From assembly GCA_036874045.1 (NCBI GenBank), contig CM072344.1, forward strand, positions 11,690,501-11,754,500: a stretch of 64,000 nt of DNA, read 5' to 3'. The first letter of the stretch is position 1. Every line of letters starts with the position of its first letter. The translations under genes and the position numbers were made by a program. This DNA is from Cymodocea nodosa (lineage: Eukaryota; Streptophyta; Magnoliopsida; Alismatales; Cymodoceaceae). The notes under the pieces are model-generated. The model saw only the letters and a list, made by a program, of their open reading frames with translations, was not told where the DNA came from and did no database searches. Below, in pieces: positions 11,371 through 21,997 of the stretch.

Positions 11371-12430
11371 AAATGCCTTATATCTAACATCGGATCAAGA
11401 TGACTCTATTGTAGTAGTTAGTGATACTGAAGACACTAACTTATAGCATAAAAGATTGGGACACCTTAGTGAGAATGGGCTGAAAGTTTTAGTGGCAGGA
11501 GGGAAAATCCCTAAGTTGAAGAATGTCCATTTAGGGATATGTGAGGACTGCATTGAGGGAAAGCAGAAGAAAGTCAGCTTTGCTAGGACTCCTCATGATC
11601 CTAAGTCACAAAAATTGGAGCTGGTTCACATAGATGTGTGGGGGTCTGCCCCTATTAGTTCTTTAGGAGGTGCTCTCTATTATGTCACCTTCATTGATGA
11701 TAATACAAGGAAGGTATGGGTTTATTTTCTAAAATAGAAATCTGAAGTTTTCCAAGTCTTCAAGAAATGGAAGGTAGAAGTGGAAAATCAAAGTGGAAGA
11801 AAAATCAAATCCATTAGGTTAGATAATGGAGGAAAATATGATAGCCATGAATTTAAAGTTTACTGTGAGGAGCAAGAGATTAGAAGGCAAATGACTGTAG
11901 TTGGAACTCCACAACAAAATGGAGTTGCTGAAAGGATGAGCAGGACCTTGAATGAACGGGCAAGATGCATGAGACTATATGCAAGCTTTCCTAAGACATT
12001 CTGGGTAGAAGCTGTCAATATAGCTGCCTATCTACTAAATAGAGGGCCATCTATCCCAATGGGGCTCAAGAACCCTAAAGAGTTGTGGACAGGGAAAGAG
12101 GTCAACTATGCTCACTTAAAAGTCTTTGAATCCAAGTCATTTGTCCACTTGAATAGTGACAAAAGAGACAAGTTGGATTCAAAATCACAGAAATGTTATT
12201 TCATTGGCTATGGTAAGGATTATTTTGGTTACAGATTCTGGGTAGAAGAAACCAAGAAAATAATCTGTGCAAAAGATGTCACATTCATTGAATCCAAGAT
12301 GTATAAGCACAAAGAGAGTGTAGATGAACAACAGTCAGAACTTCAGTTTGAAAGTACTGTTGAGATCAGTCTAGATAATGATGTTGAACAACCTTAGAAG
12401 GAACTTGTAGAAGAAATTTAGCTTCCAAAG
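11371..12430 (+). pseudogene. Tork/TNT1-type copia integrase fragment
   Basis: Reads as the GAG-pre-integrase and integrase core of a Tork-type copia: HKRLGHLSENGLKVL, then CEDCIEGKQ zinc-site remnants, then HIDVWG with the first Asp, LDNGGKYDS with the second, and TPQQNGVAERMSRTLNERAR with the catalytic Glu. The post-core region follows (FWVEAVNIAAYLLNRGPS). Reading frames join at one TAG (11736-11738) where TGG or CAG is expected, and at the TAG before HKRLGH. 5' gag/protease and 3' RT are missing. The right end runs into SIRE-B sequence inside a CAA repeat near 12431-12445. It may be a remnant of the same element as 29561-31721, but the middle is absent, so this is uncertain. Confidence 0.85.
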
Positions 12431-12594
12431 GCCATATACCACAACAACAACAAAGTTATTCAATTCAAGCAGAACAACAAACCCCGCTACCTCCTAACTT
12501 AGATGTAGTGCTTAACGACATCATAAATGATATTAGGCATCTAGGAGATAAAATATGTAATGCTATAAGTGATACACTTAGGAGGGGTCAATAA
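12431..12594 (+). pseudogene. C-terminus of a SIRE-B accessory ORF
   Basis: Aligns with 15210-15386. A Gln run coded by CAA repeats is followed by LPPNLDVVLNDIINDIRHLG and ends LRRGQ with TAA at 12592-12594. Only about 50 codons remain, since the 5' side has been replaced by Tork sequence. Confidence 0.75.
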
Positions 12595-12971
12595 CTATTT
12601 TTGTTTGTTTCTGAATATAAAATGTAATGTTTGTATTACTTATTTGATTCATTGAATAATACATTTTTCTGTAAAAATGTTCAATTATTATTCTTGTTTA
12701 CAGAAAGAATTGTTGTAATTCTCTTATATATATATATATATTCTTTGTAATTATCTTTTTGATTAATGACAAAAAGGGGGAGAAATATTATAAAAAGATG
12801 ATTATGATTTTAATTGCATATATATATTATAAAAGGAGATGCTATTTAAATGGTTATTATAATCTAACAAATGATAATTAGACAACTGATACTTATATAA
12901 TTATTGACATCTGAGAGGTAAAATTTACACCAACAATAGAAATAAGCTTAAGTGAACTTTAGTCAATAAAC
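12595..12971 (+). other. SIRE-B 3' region fragment with purine tract
   Basis: Collinear with 15387-15800. It contains a TA repeat (about 12727-12740) and the tract AAAAAGGGGGAGAAA near 12771-12785. The match stops at about 12971, where LTR-end sequence begins without the rest of the 3' region or the LTR start. Confidence 0.7.
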
Positions 12972-13078
12972 ATAAAATCTCTCCAACTTGTTTTTGAGTT
13001 TTAAAGTTTCAATTATATTTCAAAAAATATTAAAAATACACAATTCACCCCCCTCTTGTGTAGCCATACGATCCTACA
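12972..13078 (+). mobile_element. Truncated SIRE-B 5' LTR (last ~107 bp)
   Basis: Matches the end of the LTR at 15912-17523: ACTTGTTTTTGAG, ACAATTCACCCCCCTCTTGTG, then CGATCCTACA at 13069-13078. About 1.5 kb of LTR and the end of the preceding 3' region are missing, so two elements have been joined by a deletion. Confidence 0.8.
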
Positions 13079-13080
13079 AG

Positions 13081-13091
13081 TGGTATCGAGC
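13081..13091 (+). other. SIRE-B primer binding site (tRNA-iMet type, one base short)
   Basis: TGGTATCGAGC, two bases after the LTR end. The consensus TGGTATCAGAGC, complementary to initiator tRNA-Met, is intact at 53556-53567; here one A is missing. Confidence 0.75.
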
Positions 13092-13277
13092 TTTGTTAAT
13101 AATCTTTGATATAAAATCGATACCAACTTATTTAATATCATTACTTATTCTACCTTCCTTGTTTTTAAACAGAAATTAATATCTGAGCATACGTTTAACT
13201 CTATTGATTTAAGGCTCAAGTTGTTTTAAACCTTTTAAACTGTTTAAAATCAAATAGGTTGAAAAATCTAAGGTAAA

Positions 13278-15386
13278 ATGGCTACTGGAAATGGTAATTT
13301 TTCTTTATATGAAGGCCAAAATCGTAATCCTCCTCCTTTATTTGATTGAATACATTTTGAATATTGGAAATATAGGATGACTATTTTTCTTCAAAGTATA
13401 GATCATAAGTTGTGGTTCATGATTTCTAAACCATATACTCCGTTAACTACTCCTTATAATACTTAGACAATTACTGAAAAAGAAATTGAAACTCTGAATG
13501 CTAAGGGCTTAAATATTTTATTTTGTGCATTGAGTTATGAACAGTTCAGTAAAGTGTCGGCATATAAATCTGCTTATGAGGTGTGGCATGCATTAGAAGT
13601 TTCACATGAAGAATTAAAGCAGAAAGCTTTTATGGAGCAATTTGAAAAGAAAACAGCAATACTTGAAGAGGAGAAACAGAAATGTTATAGTAGAAGGAAA
13701 ATCAGAAAAATTATGTCTAAGGAAACAAAGTCTATTGAAAAGGGAAAATCAGATGAAAATTTATTTTCAAAGGACAATGTATGTCTAGGCATTGTACCTT
13801 TTTGTGCATCTGATAAACTCATTAGTTCCGAACACACTAAAACTGATGAAGATAATGAGACTTTATTTTCCCTTGCTAGAAAGCTTGAAAAGAAATACAA
13901 GTCAAATATGAGCTCAAGTTTTTCTATTAGTACAAGTCCTGATGATGCAGAAATTGACAAATCAAACCATCAGGCACCTGACATTGAACAAGTTATTGCA
14001 AATTTAATTGACAATGTTAAGGCAGTAACTAGTTTAAAGGCTGAATTGTTTGGAGTAGTAGATATTGAAATTGTTAAGACTCCAGAAGAGCTAAAAGTTA
14101 ACCAGCCTTCTACAGAATCTATAAAAGCAGAGTTTGAGAATTCACAGCATAAATCAATGGAAATATCTGTTGAACAAAATGAACAATTACAGATAGATAC
14201 ATCGGCTATTGAATTTGTAGAAAAATTGTACTCTGAACATTTTATAGAGACTGAACAGATGAATGTTGAGCATATTGACAATGTTCCTAACACTATTGAA
14301 GCTGAAGAATCAAGCTTACCTGAGCAACTTCAAGATAATATTTTGGAAGAGGAACAACATGACATTCATTTTGAAGAAGAGGTTCCTGAAGATGAATTAA
14401 ACTCTGAATCACGGCTTCAGGTATCACCTTCTTTGTGTACAATATTAAAAATTCAAGGTATTGCAATTCATTTTAGATCTTAAGAAGCATTGTAGAAATA
14501 CAATAATCTGATTACATGTCAGATTCTGCATGCTCGTCTAATAAAATTCAAAAATTTGATGGAAATAAGAGATCTGTTTGAGTTTCAAGGCCTCATTAAA
14601 TTCTTGCTAGTAGGAATGAAATGGAAGCAATACACAGAGCTTATTGCAGCTTTTTATAGCAATCTGGACAAGAATGGAAATTTTCTGAAAACTCAAATAA
14701 ATGAATAGGAGTTTATATTATCTCCTGAGTTAATTTTTGAAGTTTTGGGATTAAAGAATGAAGGTGTTGTTGTTACAAACAGATTTGACATGATAAGACA
14801 ACTGGAATGGAACATTCAGTCTTTATCAAAAATTCCAGATGTATATTATGAAATGAGATTAATGGAAAATCTGAATGCAAAGGCAAGGTTTATTGCAAAT
14901 ATAATGCATGCAAATTTATTTCAGAGAGTTGGACACAATATGGAAGTCAGTAGAAGTTGTTTATATGCAACTTATAGCTTGCTGAATAGAATTCAAATCA
15001 ATTGGTTTGATGTTTTCACTTCTCAACTACAGCATATGAGTTCAAAGTTATTTTATAGTGATGCTGTATGTAGACTCATTGCAAGCCAATTGAATTTATC
15101 CAACTAGCCCTCTGAAACTAAAGGCATGAGAGCATTTAGTGTCAAAGATTTGCAAAAATTCCAAGCCATGCATAAACCTCAACGACAACAACAACAACAA
15201 CCTAATACAGACCATATACAACAACAACAACAACAACAACAACAAAGTTATTCAGTTCAAGCAAAACAGCAAACCCAACTACCTCCTGACTTAGATGCAG
15301 TGCTTAATGACATCAAAAATGATATTAGGCATCTAGGAGATAAAATATGTAATGTTATAAGTGATATACTTAGGAGAGGTCGCTAA
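13278..15386 (+). pseudogene. SIRE-B chimeric ORF: gag N-terminus fused in frame to accessory (plant transposon-type) ORF
   Basis: One frame of 703 codons from ATG 13278 to TAA 15384-15386. Codons 1 to about 112 match the N-terminus of Sirevirus Gag (YWKYRM, LNAKGLNILFCALS, AYEVWHALEV; compare 53756-54100). Right after this the text becomes an acidic, low-complexity region (about 13610-14480), then the plant transposon-type domain (about 14500-15110: EIRDLFEFQGLIKF, VLGLKNEGV, VGHNMEVSRSCLYATYSLLN), then a poly-Gln stretch and the tail LNDIKNDIRHLGDKICN. The rest of gag, protease, integrase, RT and RNase H are absent. Stops: TGA near 13347 (CGA expected), TAG near 13465 (TGG expected), and TAA/TAG near 14480, 14491, 14706 and 15105. 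The frame is otherwise kept over 2.1 kb, which suggests it was once translated as a fusion. A non-autonomous element that would need enzymes from a relative is the likely reading. Confidence 0.8.
15182..15245 (+). repeat. CAA microsatellite coding poly-Gln
   Basis: Two runs of CAA/ACA units at about 15185-15201 and 15219-15245 inside the chimeric ORF, coding QQQQQQ and a run of about nine Gln. The shorter relative at 12443-12460 shows that the number varies. Confidence 0.85.
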
Positions 15387-15911
15387 CTATTTTTGTTTGT
15401 TTTTGAATACAAAATGTAATGTTTGTATTACTTGTTTGATTCTTTGAACAATACATTGGTTTCTATAAATGTTTACAATTCTTATTATTGTTTACAGAAA
15501 GAGTTGTTGTAAATATATCTCTTAATTCAAAAGGGGGAGAAATGTTAATTATCTTTTACAATTCTTACTTATCTTTTTGATTAATGACAAAGAGGGGGAG
15601 AAATATTATAAAAAGATGATTATGATCTTAATTGCATATATATATTATTAAAAGGAGATGCTATTTTGAATGGTTATTGTAATCTAACAGATGATAATTA
15701 GAAAACTGATACTTATATAATTATTGACATTTGAGAGTTTTTAGTTCTGAGAGGTAAAATTTACACAAACAATAGAAATAAGCTTAAGTGAACTTAAGTC
15801 AACAAACAAGTTTGTTGAATTAAAAGTTAACCCAACGAAGGTGCTTTGTTGAGTTATACATATTTCATAATTGATTTAATATGGTTTTGTCATCATCAAA
15901 AAGGGGGAGAT
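15387..15911 (+). other. SIRE-B 3' region with three polypurine tracts
   Basis: Non-coding. Purine tracts at 15529-15541 (AAAAGGGGGAGAA), 15589-15602 and 15898-15910 (AAAAAGGGGGAGA), the last one base before the LTR. An inverted pair around AACTCAACG... / ...TTGTTGAGTT lies near 15826-15856 if the wider copies are counted. Repeated tracts are a Sirevirus trait. Confidence 0.75.
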
Positions 15912-17523
15912 TATTGAGTATTTTTGTTTTGATGATGTGTGCTGAATGAAAATAATCATATCTCCTCAATTACTATTGCTTGTGAAAAGAAATTAAAATC
16001 ATCAATTAATATAGAAAAAGCTTACTGATATAAATACTTGTCTGTATTGGATCTAAAGATAATAACTAGTCGTTTCGTTGCATTAATTTCTCATTTAGCT
16101 AAACGTTAAGTTAACGTGTGTTTTTATTGAATAGCATGATATGTTTTAATGTTATATCTTCTGTATCATGAGTAGTGCACGTTTAGACAACTCATTAAGT
16201 TAGAGTTTTGTTTGTATAGAGGTCACGTGAGAACTTGTTAAGTTAGAGGCTTAAAGGTTAAAATAGGTCACGTGATAACTCGTTAAGTTAGTGAGTAAAA
16301 GAAGAGACGAACTCGTTAAGTTAGTGTTATACACGTGGTGAAATTATAAGTTACGAATGTTGTATTGTATCACGTGAGGTGCACATGTTTAACTCGTTGA
16401 GTTAACATAACTAAACGCGTTGAGGTGCTATATTGAACACTAAGGCAACGCGTTAGTTTAGCGTTATAAACTTAAGTTGTTATTTTTGCACATAGTAAAA
16501 TTCTTATTATAAAAACATTTGTTTATTACTGGTTCGTTGAGTTATCATAAAACAACGGAGATGGTTCGTTGAGTTATCATAACACAACAGAGATGGTTCG
16601 TTGAATTAGCATAACACCACGGACTTAGTTTGTTGAGTTAGTTACAGTACTTGTCACGTGAAATGGCACATGAGGAACTCATTAAGTTAGAAACGTTAAG
16701 TTATATATATACTTGTGTTACTCGTTTAGTTAACATTAAAGTAACGACTTCTTATTACACTGATGAAAAACTTTTGGACGAGAAAGTTTATTTTGTAGAA
16801 ATTTTTCAAAGATCCAGGACTAATGATTAAAGAAAATTCGAAATATAAACGTGGGTTAAAATATGTGTGTTTTGATGAAGGAAAAAGAAAAGACGTGGAG
16901 AAGTGGAAAACTGGTGGTGGTTAAACGTGAAGGATATGCATGAAATGAAGATACAGTATAAAAGGCATAGAATTCTCGTTGATCAATTTATCCTTGCATA
17001 CAAAAAGAAAAATCTTTTCAAGGATCAAACCATCCCTGCACACCAAAAGAAAAATCTTTTTTAGGGATGAAAAACACCTTCTCGGGAAAAATCTCTCAAG
17101 TGGAAGAAATTTCAATGAAGCATAAAAAGGTAAGATTTTCGTCACTGAAGATTTGAAGTATTAGAAGAAAGCAAATTTGGTGAAGCATGAAAAGACAAGA
17201 TATTCGTCACTGAAGAATTGCTGAAGAAGAAAAAGAAGAAGAAGAAAGATCTCAAACAAGGAGAAAAGTTTTAAATTCCGCAAATTAATTTTCTCTGTTT
17301 GTAGTTATGAAATTGTTTAGATGATACATGGTATCGAAATATAATTGCATCTACAATTTCTGAGGAGAATTGAATTGTATATTGTAATTGAAACCTTGAA
17401 TAAAAATGATTTTATGAAAACAATGTCTCGACTTGTTTTTGAGTTTTAAAGTTTCAATTATATTTCAGAAAATATTAAAAATACACAATTCACCCCCCTC
17501 TTGTGTAGCCATACGATCCTACA
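15912..17523 (+). mobile_element. SIRE-B 3' LTR
   Basis: Starts TATTGAGTATTTTTG (first TG decayed to TA) after the purine tract and ends ACGATCCTACA at 17523; 1612 bp. It then continues directly into gypsy integrase codons (GAAGCCTTAATGAAG), so the element sat in an integrase gene; the other side of that gene is not found left of 12431. A TATA-like TATAAAAGG is at 16957-16965. Five CACGTG boxes and an arm array lie upstream (see next entry). Confidence 0.85.
16190..16740 (+). promoter_or_regulatory. SIRE-B LTR upstream array: CACGTG boxes alternating with CGTTAAGTTA arms
   Basis: CACGTG occurs at 16224-16229, 16269-16274, 16332-16337, 16371-16376 and 16655-16660. Between and after them are AACTCGTTAAGTTA or AACTCGTTGAGTTA units (about 16228-16740, at least eight). 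CACGTG is the plant G-box bound by bZIP/bHLH factors, and AGTTA/TAACT resembles MYB core sites. The array sits upstream of the TATA-like box, so an enhancer role is plausible but inferred. Confidence 0.6.
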
Positions 17524-18210
17524 GAAGCCTTAATGAAGAAATATAGAGTAAATCACAAAACTGCAACATTATATCATTCGCAAACAAGTGGACAAGTAGA
17601 AAGTGCAAACAAAAAAATTAAGTTAATCTTAGAAAAAGTAGTAAATCCTACTAGAATAGATTAGGCTAATAGATTGATAGATGCACTTTGGGCTTATAGA
17701 ACTACTTATAAGACAAGCTTAGGTATATCACCTTTTAGGCTAGTATATGGAAAAAATTGTCATTTACTAGCTGAAATTGAACATAAAGCTTCTTGGGCAT
17801 TAAAAACTCTGAACACTAATTTAAATCAAGCTGTTGAGAATAGAAAAATACAATTGATTGAATTAGAAGAATTTAGAAATGAAGCTTATTCGAAAACTGT
17901 AAGAGAAAAAGAGAGAATGAAGTTCTAGCATGATAAGAAAATTATTCAAAAAACCTTTAAAATAGGATAAGAAGTATATGTTTACATGACTAGACTCCAT
18001 AACCATCTAAGAAAATTAAGATCTAAATGGGTAGGACCTTACATAATTCAAAATATTTATTCCTATGGAGTTATTGAAATTGAATATCCTAAAAATTAGA
18101 ATATATTTAAAGTAAATGGACAAAAACTTAGACCTATTTTGAAGATACCAAAAAGTTATTTCGAAATTATAGAAGAAGTAAGAGTAGAGGACTACTCAAG
18201 CTTTATTTAG
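17524..18210 (+). pseudogene. Gypsy integrase C-terminal part
   Basis: Aligns with 48678-49362. It covers [20 protein letters not shown] with the catalytic Glu, then DALWAYRTTYKTSLGISPFR, then the C-terminal region VYVYMTRLHNHLRKLRSKW. It ends DYSSFI and TAG at 18208-18210. The first two catalytic Asp residues lie in the missing 5' part, cut off by SIRE-B. Stops include TAG for TGG near 17662, TAG near 17926 (also present in the 49 kb copy) and TAA for Gln near 17970. Confidence 0.85.
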
Positions 18211-18765
18211 TAAGAAAATTTCTAAATATATAGTTTAGTGTCAATGTTACCAAAATATAGTATTGGTTCAACCGATAGAGAGAAAAGAAAAAAACAAAAA
18301 GAAAATTTTTTCAATTCAACCGAGGAATATAACGATTCGACCGAAATTTTAAAATGTTGGAAAATTAAGAGTCGGTTAGACCAGGAATTCTTCAGTCTTG
18401 ATTGAAGTAAAAATTATTATTATAAGTATTTTTATTAGATATAACTTTATGGAAAGTCCGTTGAGTTACACTTAACTCAACAAACTTACTCCGTTGAGTC
18501 TAGGATAAGTTAACGAACTAACCCCGTTGAGTTAACTATAACTCAACGGAGTACTATAGTTAAGTCCACAGACTAAGTCCATGGAGTTAACCGTAATTCC
18601 ACGGATGAGAGAGCAAGAGTATTGCGTGGGAAATGACTCGATTACCCGTTTAAACTTAGGGCTTATTTATACTAAACTTAGGATTTTGGGGCATTATCCG
18701 TAGAATCATTTAGAACTTAGAACAATAGAGATCAGAGCGATTCTATTCCATTTCGTAACTCCACA
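18211..18765 (+). other. Spacer between gypsy integrase and ORF3, with perfect hairpin repeat
   Basis: No coding sequence seen. A TTCAACCGA-type stretch occurs near 18265-18385. A perfect 10-bp inverted repeat, CGTTGAGTTA (18525-18534) - ACTA - TAACTCAACG (18539-18548), is preceded by looser pairs from 18458. A block TTTAGGGCTTATTTATACTAAA... near 18655-18690 is shared by the other spacers (37460, 49835). Confidence 0.7.
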
Positions 18766-21013
18766 ATGAGAAAGATGACACCAGAATTTTGGGAGGACGT
18801 TGTTGACACGTCAGAATTTCTTAAAGATACGGAAGATTGGCACACAAGGTAGAAGATCAGGAATACGATAAGGGAAAAATTGCTACAAAAGTTAGAATCT
18901 AACCTTTTCTACTAGAGGAAAGTGTTAGTAGATTTAGGTATACAAATACCTTAGATTATGGACACAAGAATCAAAGTGACTACGGAAGTTGTTGTAAATA
19001 GAGAAAGACGAATCAAGTCAAATAATGAAGTTGCCCTAGAATTGATCCAATGTAAGTCCCGACTCTGGTTCAAAAGACGTATAGGTAGACGAGCTCAACA
19101 GGCAATTTGGGAGCAACAAAGGAAAGAAAATGAAGAACAGGCAACTAAAGAACAAGAGGAACCGACTACTAAAAGACCTGTCCTTGAGGAATAGCAACCT
19201 AGACCTTTAGTTCCACCACCAAGGCCGTTAGAAAGAGTAGCAATTTTGGGGCCTTCTATTGAGGAAGAATTAAGAGAATTTCAAGAACTGGTTTAAATTG
19301 GAAAAGACCAAGGAGAACCAAAAGAGTTGGCAGTAGCTATAGCACATCTAGTGTTTGATGCACGGTGCAAAAAGAGGGCTACAGAAAAGTTGAAAGCCCA
19401 ATACAAAATTAAAGTTGAATAGCATCAAGAAGTCACTACCAGACCTATTATAAGAGGAGCTGAAGCTGGTCCTTTGAGACCAACAATTATAGAAAAAGTT
19501 AAACAAGAAGAGCCAATACCTGTGGCTTAAAGGCCTGCAGAGCCTATTTTTGTAGATTTAATCTCAGAAGAAGAAGAGGAAGACCAGACACAATTAATTA
19601 GAAGAAGGAAAGAAAAAGAGATAGTGACTGAACATTAAGAAGAGATTAAATTTGAGCAAATATCAATAGGGCCTGTAGAGAAAATTTTTGTAAACTTGCT
19701 ATCTGATTCTAAGGAGGAGCAGGAGCAGTAGTAGCAAGAGCAAAGAGAAGAAGAAAAACAAGCTGAAACTAATCTATAGCTTGTACAAACAAAACAAATA
19801 GAAATTAGGGCAAAAGCTGATTTGCCCGTAACTCCATCCCAATCTACCACAGAATCAGAAAGAACAGTGACAATGCAGATTGGTAGTCAAGAGGAAGAAG
19901 AAAAAGAAGAAACTGAACAAATACAAATGGAACAAGAAAGAAATGACTCGACAAATTCCATTGAAGAGCAAAGAACTCTTCAGCAAATTTTGGAAAGCAT
20001 TCAAGATAGAGTGGAGAGTTTTGCTGGCTCACCACCACAAACAGAAGTAGAAGCAAAAATGTAGGAATCTCTAGAGCATTTTCAGTCTATTCAAGTTCAA
20101 CACATGGAAGAGGAAGTTCAAGAATAAACCCCTCTAGAGGAACAAATTCACATTCCTGACTCGACTGAAGCAACAATTTTGAATGAAGTATACTTTTGAA
20201 GTCAGAAAGCATATAATAAATATCAAGAGATTAGGGGTTATGATATCATATACAGTAGACCAGTAAATTGGGATGGGATGCAAGAAATTAAGGATTTATT
20301 TAAGTTCCAAGGTCTACTATAGTGTATTTCTCAACAAAGAGGGCATGCAGTATATAAGAATCTAGTGCCCTGCTTTTATGCAAACTTAAGAGAAGGAGAA
20401 AGAGGATTAATTTTCAATGTGGAGTAAGTTAATGTATAGATAACACCAAAGTTTCTCCACAACATTTTAGGATTGAAGAATGAAGGACTAGAAATTTTGT
20501 AAAGCACAAATGCAATCGAGTGGACAAAAACAGATAATAAAGGATTGTTTACTTGCTAATCCTAGTGTACAATTATTAAATAGACTGAAGCACTTAAATG
20601 GTAAAGCACACATGATAGCTAACATTTTGATTAAGAATGTCTACCAACGACAAGGCCATGATATAGAACTAAGTCAATTTGTCAAATGGGCCACGTATGC
20701 AGTTGTGAATAGAATTCAGATAAATTGGTCTTCTATTTTTATCTCCAAGTTGAGAATAGTAAAGAAGAAACTATTTTATGGAGATTTAATTCCACTACTG
20801 ATGGTGGACTATATTGACTTCACGAAATGGACATCTAAAAGGATAAAATCAAGAGCCATTTCAGTGAAGAAATACAGAAACTACAATTATGCTGCTGTTG
20901 AGATTGCTGAACCTTCTAGAGGAATTACAAGAGCTATAAAAAGGATAAACCAATTAGAGCAACAATTAGAAAAACTCCAGAAGGAAGTAGATGAACTTAG
21001 GAAGAAAGATTAA
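18766..21013 (+). pseudogene. Gypsy ORF3: plant transposon-type domain protein with leucine zipper (copy at 18.8 kb)
   Basis: From ATG 18766: N-terminus MRKMTPEFWEDVVDTSEFL, then a long Glu/Gln-rich acidic middle with repeated LIRRRK..KEIV and FVNLLSDS units. Next come YDIIYSRPVNWDGMQEIKDL, FYANLREGE and LHNILGLKNEG, then HMIANILIKNVYQRQGHDIE and FVKWATYAVVN. A coiled-coil tail (INQLEQQLEKLQKEVDELRKK) ends in TAA at 21011-21013. About 750 codons in all. In-frame stops are mostly TAG/TAA for Gln; TGA near 20197 replaces TGG; one frameshift lies near 20530-20540. Three full copies exist in the window. Position after integrase is where Athila elements carry an env-like ORF, but I see no membrane segment here. 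Function unknown. Confidence 0.8.
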
Positions 21014-21997
21014 ATTGTATTGTTCATCTACTTGTATTTATTTATATGAAAAATATCTGATTGATTGTAATGTAAATTATTCATATAAATGAATGTATGT
21101 TTTTCAGATGTTTTTGCATTCATGTTTGAGAATGATGTAATGGATGAACTATCTTGAATATTATATAATTGTTTGAATAAGATGCAAGACTGTTTAAAAG
21201 ATTTATAAATTTGCTGAATGACAAGATTAAATGCAAGATAACTGGTTAATGCTTGAAAATATCTACATGTTGCAAAGTAAAATGTAAATTCTACATAACA
21301 TGAAATGAACTGCAAGTTAAATATACATATCATGATCAGATTTAAATGAGTTTTAATTAGAACACTGTAGTAATGACATGTATTTAACTTTATTTAAGTT
21401 GACAAAATGTAGGAGAGAAAAAAAATATAGAAGTGAATACGAGGAATAAGTTTTAGAAATTTCCCAAGTGTTAACTCAACGAAGTAAGTTCGTTGAGTTA
21501 ACCTTAACTCCATGAGGTCAATAATATAATATAAGGTCACTTCGTTAAGTTATCTGTAACTCAACGAAGTTAGTCCGTGGAGTTAGCAACAGTAATTGAA
21601 GCTAGTCCGTTGAGTTAACTGTAACTCAACGAGGTTAGTTTGTGGATTAAGCTAAACAGTTATTCTTTTAGCCACGAACGAAACTTCGTGGGTTTAGCGG
21701 TTATTGAAATTTGAAATTAGAAGTGGAACACGTACCCATAAAAATAGGAACCACACTACATGTTACAAGACACGTTCTTGTAATGAGATTCATTTGCTTT
21801 ATGGATGTGCATTATAAATATAGAATAGCATATTATTTACGAGTTACGAGCACTTTTGAAAGAAAAGAAAATTCATTGGGGAATTGGAAGGAGAAGCAAC
21901 TGATTCAACTTCATCCGTCAACAACTATTTATTGAAAACAAAGCTTCAGACTGGTATATAATTAATCTTCTGCTATTTTACTTTATGTTAAGAGTTT
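21014..21997 (+). promoter_or_regulatory. Spacer between ORF3 and capsid-F-box ORF, with hairpins and a TATA-like box
   Basis: Non-coding. Inverted repeats: AACTCAACGAAG..TTCGTTGAGTT near 21475-21500, a pair near 21541-21569, and a perfect CGTTGAGTTA (21608-21617) - ACTG - TAACTCAACG (21622-21631). TATAAATA at 21813-21820 is 185 bp before ATG 21998, as in the 4.7 kb copy. An internal promoter for the 3' ORF is the inference; leader-internal hairpins could also act in RNA. Confidence 0.55.

Noticed and set aside
13685..14293. Long minus-strand ORFs opposite the chimeric ORF
   Set aside because: They are shadows of the Glu/Ser-rich forward frame, with low-complexity products and no recognisable domain.
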